Notes under the pieces: model-generated
What the model was told of the DNA's origin: nothing
What the model saw: the letters and a program-made list of their open reading frames with translations, nothing else
The model's database searches: none
In this document: in pieces, positions 48,911-50,171 of the stretch
Numbering within the stretch: the first letter of the stretch is position 1
Layout of the letters: every line of letters starts with the position of its first letter
From: Eubacteriaceae bacterium
GTDB lineage: Bacteria; Bacillota; Clostridia; Lachnospirales; Lachnospiraceae
Length of the DNA stretch: 50,171 nt
NCBI GenBank assembly: GCA_902362455.1
Contig: CABIWJ010000013.1
Span: forward strand, 1-50,171
Direction of reading: 5' to 3'
Position numbers and translations under genes: made by a program

Positions 48911-49612
48911 ATGTCTGAAAGGTTAGAGTCGTGGGCAATTATACTGTCAGCAGGAAAAGGGACAAGAATGAAGTCGAATATTTGTAAACAATATATGCAA
49001 GTTGAGGGTAAACCTCTGCTATTTTATACATTAAAAGCATTTGAAGAAAGTACTATAGATCATATTGTACTTGTGGTAGGTAAAAATGATGCATCATATG
49101 TACAGAAAGAAATAGTTGACAGATATAAGATAGGTAAAGTACATAGAATTGTAATAGGAGGTCGTGAAAGGTACGATTCTGTTATGAATGGATTAGATGT
49201 GATAAGTGATAATGGAAAAGTATTAGTTCATGATGGAGCGAGACCACTTATTGAAGTGGAATATATTAATAAGATGATAGACAGCCTGAACGAAAATGAA
49301 GCATGTATAGCAGCAGTGCCTGTTAAAGATACGATTAAAGAAGTAAATGAAGAAGGTTTTGTAAAGAATACTCCGGATAGAAGAAGATTGTGGCAGGTAC
49401 AGACTCCACAGGCATTTTCTGTATCCTTATTGAAATCTGCCTATAATAAGATGAAGATAAATGGAAGTGACGGAATAACAGATGATTCTATGGTAGTAGA
49501 AAAGTACACGGATACCAATGTCAGGATAATTGAGTGTAGTTATAGAAATATAAAGATAACCACACCAGAAGACTTAGATTTTATGAAACAAGTTTTAGAG
49601 TCAGGAAAATAA
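48911..49612 (+). CDS. ispD: 2-C-methyl-D-erythritol 4-phosphate cytidylyltransferase
   Basis: 233 residues, nucleotidyltransferase fold: SAGKGTRMKS, KQYMQVEGKPLLFYTL, VHDGARPL, AAVPVKDTI, QTPQAF and TDDSMVVE are all IspD signatures. It forms CDP-ME in the non-mevalonate isoprenoid pathway. ATG 48911 has GGAG 8 nt upstream. No other MEP gene is in the window. Confidence 0.95.
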   Translation: MSERLESWAIILSAGKGTRMKSNICKQYMQVEGKPLLFYTLKAFEESTIDHIVLVVGKNDASYVQKEIVDRYKIGKVHRIVIGGRERYDSVMNGLDVISDNGKVLVHDGARPLIEVEYINKMIDSLNENEACIAAVPVKDTIKEVNEEGFVKNTPDRRRLWQVQTPQAFSVSLLKSAYNKMKINGSDGITDDSMVVEKYTDTNVRIIECSYRNIKITTPEDLDFMKQVLESGK

Positions 49613-49694
49613 GACTATATTAATGTAAAAAACAGATAAAATGCGGCATAAAATAAAATATCAAAAAAATATCAAAAAATATCAAAAAAAGTTG

Positions 49695-49723
49695 TTGACA
49701 AACTAATGCCATAGTGATAATAT
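49695..49723 (+). promoter_or_regulatory. stable-RNA promoter 1
   Basis: TTGACA 49695-49700, 17-bp spacer, TAATAT 49718-49723. An A-rich tandem repeat (AATATCAAAAAA units, about 49656-49690) lies just upstream in UP-element position. Confidence 0.75.
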
Positions 49724-49786
49724 ATTCAAGTCGCTTGTGAAAAAACAAGTTACAAAACAAGAAATTTAAAAATAAAGAAAAAGTGC

Positions 49787-49815
49787 TTGACAAACAATTG
49801 TGAAAGTTGTAAAAT
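49787..49815 (+). promoter_or_regulatory. stable-RNA promoter 2, before tRNA-Ser
   Basis: TTGACA 49787-49792, 17-bp spacer, TAAAAT 49810-49815, followed by ATTCAAG as in the other two promoters of this set. The tRNA starts 16 bp later. Confidence 0.85.
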
Positions 49816-49831
49816 ATTCAAGCAACGCTAC

Positions 49832-49917
49832 GGAGAGGTATCGAAGTGGTCATAACGAGGCGGTCTTGAAAACCGTTTGTCCGCAAGGGCGCGTGGGTTC
49901 GAATCCCACCCTCTCCG
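49832..49917 (+). tRNA. tRNA-Ser(UGA)
   Basis: Acceptor GGAGAGG (49832-49838) with CCTCTCC (49910-49916) and discriminator G. The anticodon loop is CTTGAAA within GCGGT..ACCG, giving anticodon TGA. A long variable arm (GTCCGCAAGGGCGC) is typical of tRNA-Ser, and the T-loop GGTTCGAATCC is intact. CCA is not encoded. Confidence 0.97.
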
Positions 49918-49974
49918 CTGGTGAGAACGATGAAAATCAACTCACTAAGATGTCAAAAAAACTTGAAAAAGTGT

Positions 49975-50003
49975 TTGACAAACAAAGATGAATATGATAA
50001 AAT
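49975..50003 (+). promoter_or_regulatory. stable-RNA promoter 3
   Basis: TTGACA 49975-49980, 17-bp spacer, TAAAAT 49998-50003, then ATTCGAG. It drives the leader that runs off the window end. Confidence 0.85.
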
Positions 50004-50171
50004 ATTCGAGCTAACTTATGAGTTAGCGGCTAATTTAAAAAGACAAAACGCTTTATGGTGGTTGTTCTTTTGAATTACAATAAGTAATGAACATTGATAA
50101 CTGAACAGTAACATAAATCCAACCCTGAAAATTCTAAAAATTTTCAGCGAACATCGTGTAAACGATTTCCA
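50004..50171 (+). other. probable rRNA operon leader
   Basis: After promoter 3: hairpin GCTAACT/AGTTAGC (50010-50028), then about 140 bp without a reading frame, containing GAACATTGATAACTGAACAG (a sequence typical of Clostridial rRNA leaders, from memory) and a hairpin CTGAAAATT/AATTTTCAG near 50127-50149. The 16S gene would lie beyond the window; its start is not visible here. Confidence 0.55.

Overview
The window is AT-rich Firmicute DNA, most likely from a Lachnospiraceae member (Lachnospira/Butyrivibrio-like Clostridia). This is inferred from the low GC content, strong AGGAGG ribosome sites, TTGACA/TATAAT promoters, a T-box before tyrS, a long-form HPF, a frameshifted prfB and the character of the hypothetical families. 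No phage, integrase, transposase, plasmid or CRISPR gene is visible. The content is chromosomal housekeeping with some accessory genes, and it ends in a tRNA-Ser and what looks like the leader of an rRNA operon.

Layout. 1-2.2 kb: small hypotheticals, a DUF4177 gene and an aminotransferase pseudogene. 2.2-6.9 kb: a sulfur-metabolism block (cysteine synthase, LysR regulator, trans-sulfuration PLP enzyme, TauE/SafE exporter). 6.9-12.5 kb: oleate hydratase with an N-terminal membrane segment, a cation efflux gene behind a NiCo riboswitch, a SpoU rRNA methyltransferase and an RluA pseudouridine synthase. 12.8-16.9 kb: methyltransferase plus ABC ATPase/FtsX permease. 16.9-25.3 kb: T-box and tyrS, a TetM-like GTPase fused to a Rae1/YacP-type NYN nuclease, a GNAT-phosphatidyltransferase fusion, an EAL protein with a dead GGDEF domain, and a lipoprotein. 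25.5-33.9 kb: SDR, NlpC/P60 hydrolase, a pair of DnaA boxes, hpf, secA, prfB and cheW. 33.9-42 kb: a GntR/ABC operon, ACT-domain protein and homoserine dehydrogenase, and tex. 42.3-49.6 kb: tandem small membrane proteins, a YcxB-like gene, the t6A genes tsaE-tsaB-rimI and tsaD, RNase Z and ispD.

Two repeat families stand out and look undescribed to me. (1) Long nested inverted repeats sit between convergent genes: 11311-11857, 39265-39904 and a short relative at 25291-25412. They occupy three of the four convergent junctions and no other junction. They share an inner core, and their arms carry compensatory changes. (2) Elements of about 140 bp made of four hairpins sit directly upstream of start codons in sense orientation: before the DUF4177 gene, the ABC permease, SDR, tsaE and, degenerate, tsaD. 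The clearest copies are flanked by 9-16 bp direct repeats that contain the Shine-Dalgarno sequence. The element therefore delivers a new ribosome site, whose 5' part pairs in the last hairpin. The stem sequences differ between copies but still pair.

Working together: the sulfur genes at 2-7 kb and homoserine dehydrogenase at 38 kb feed cysteine/methionine synthesis. Several genes serve translation (tyrS, the TetM-Rae1 fusion, HPF, RF2, the t6A set, RNase Z, two RNA-modification enzymes, tRNA-Ser). All functions are read from sequence by eye; no database search was run.
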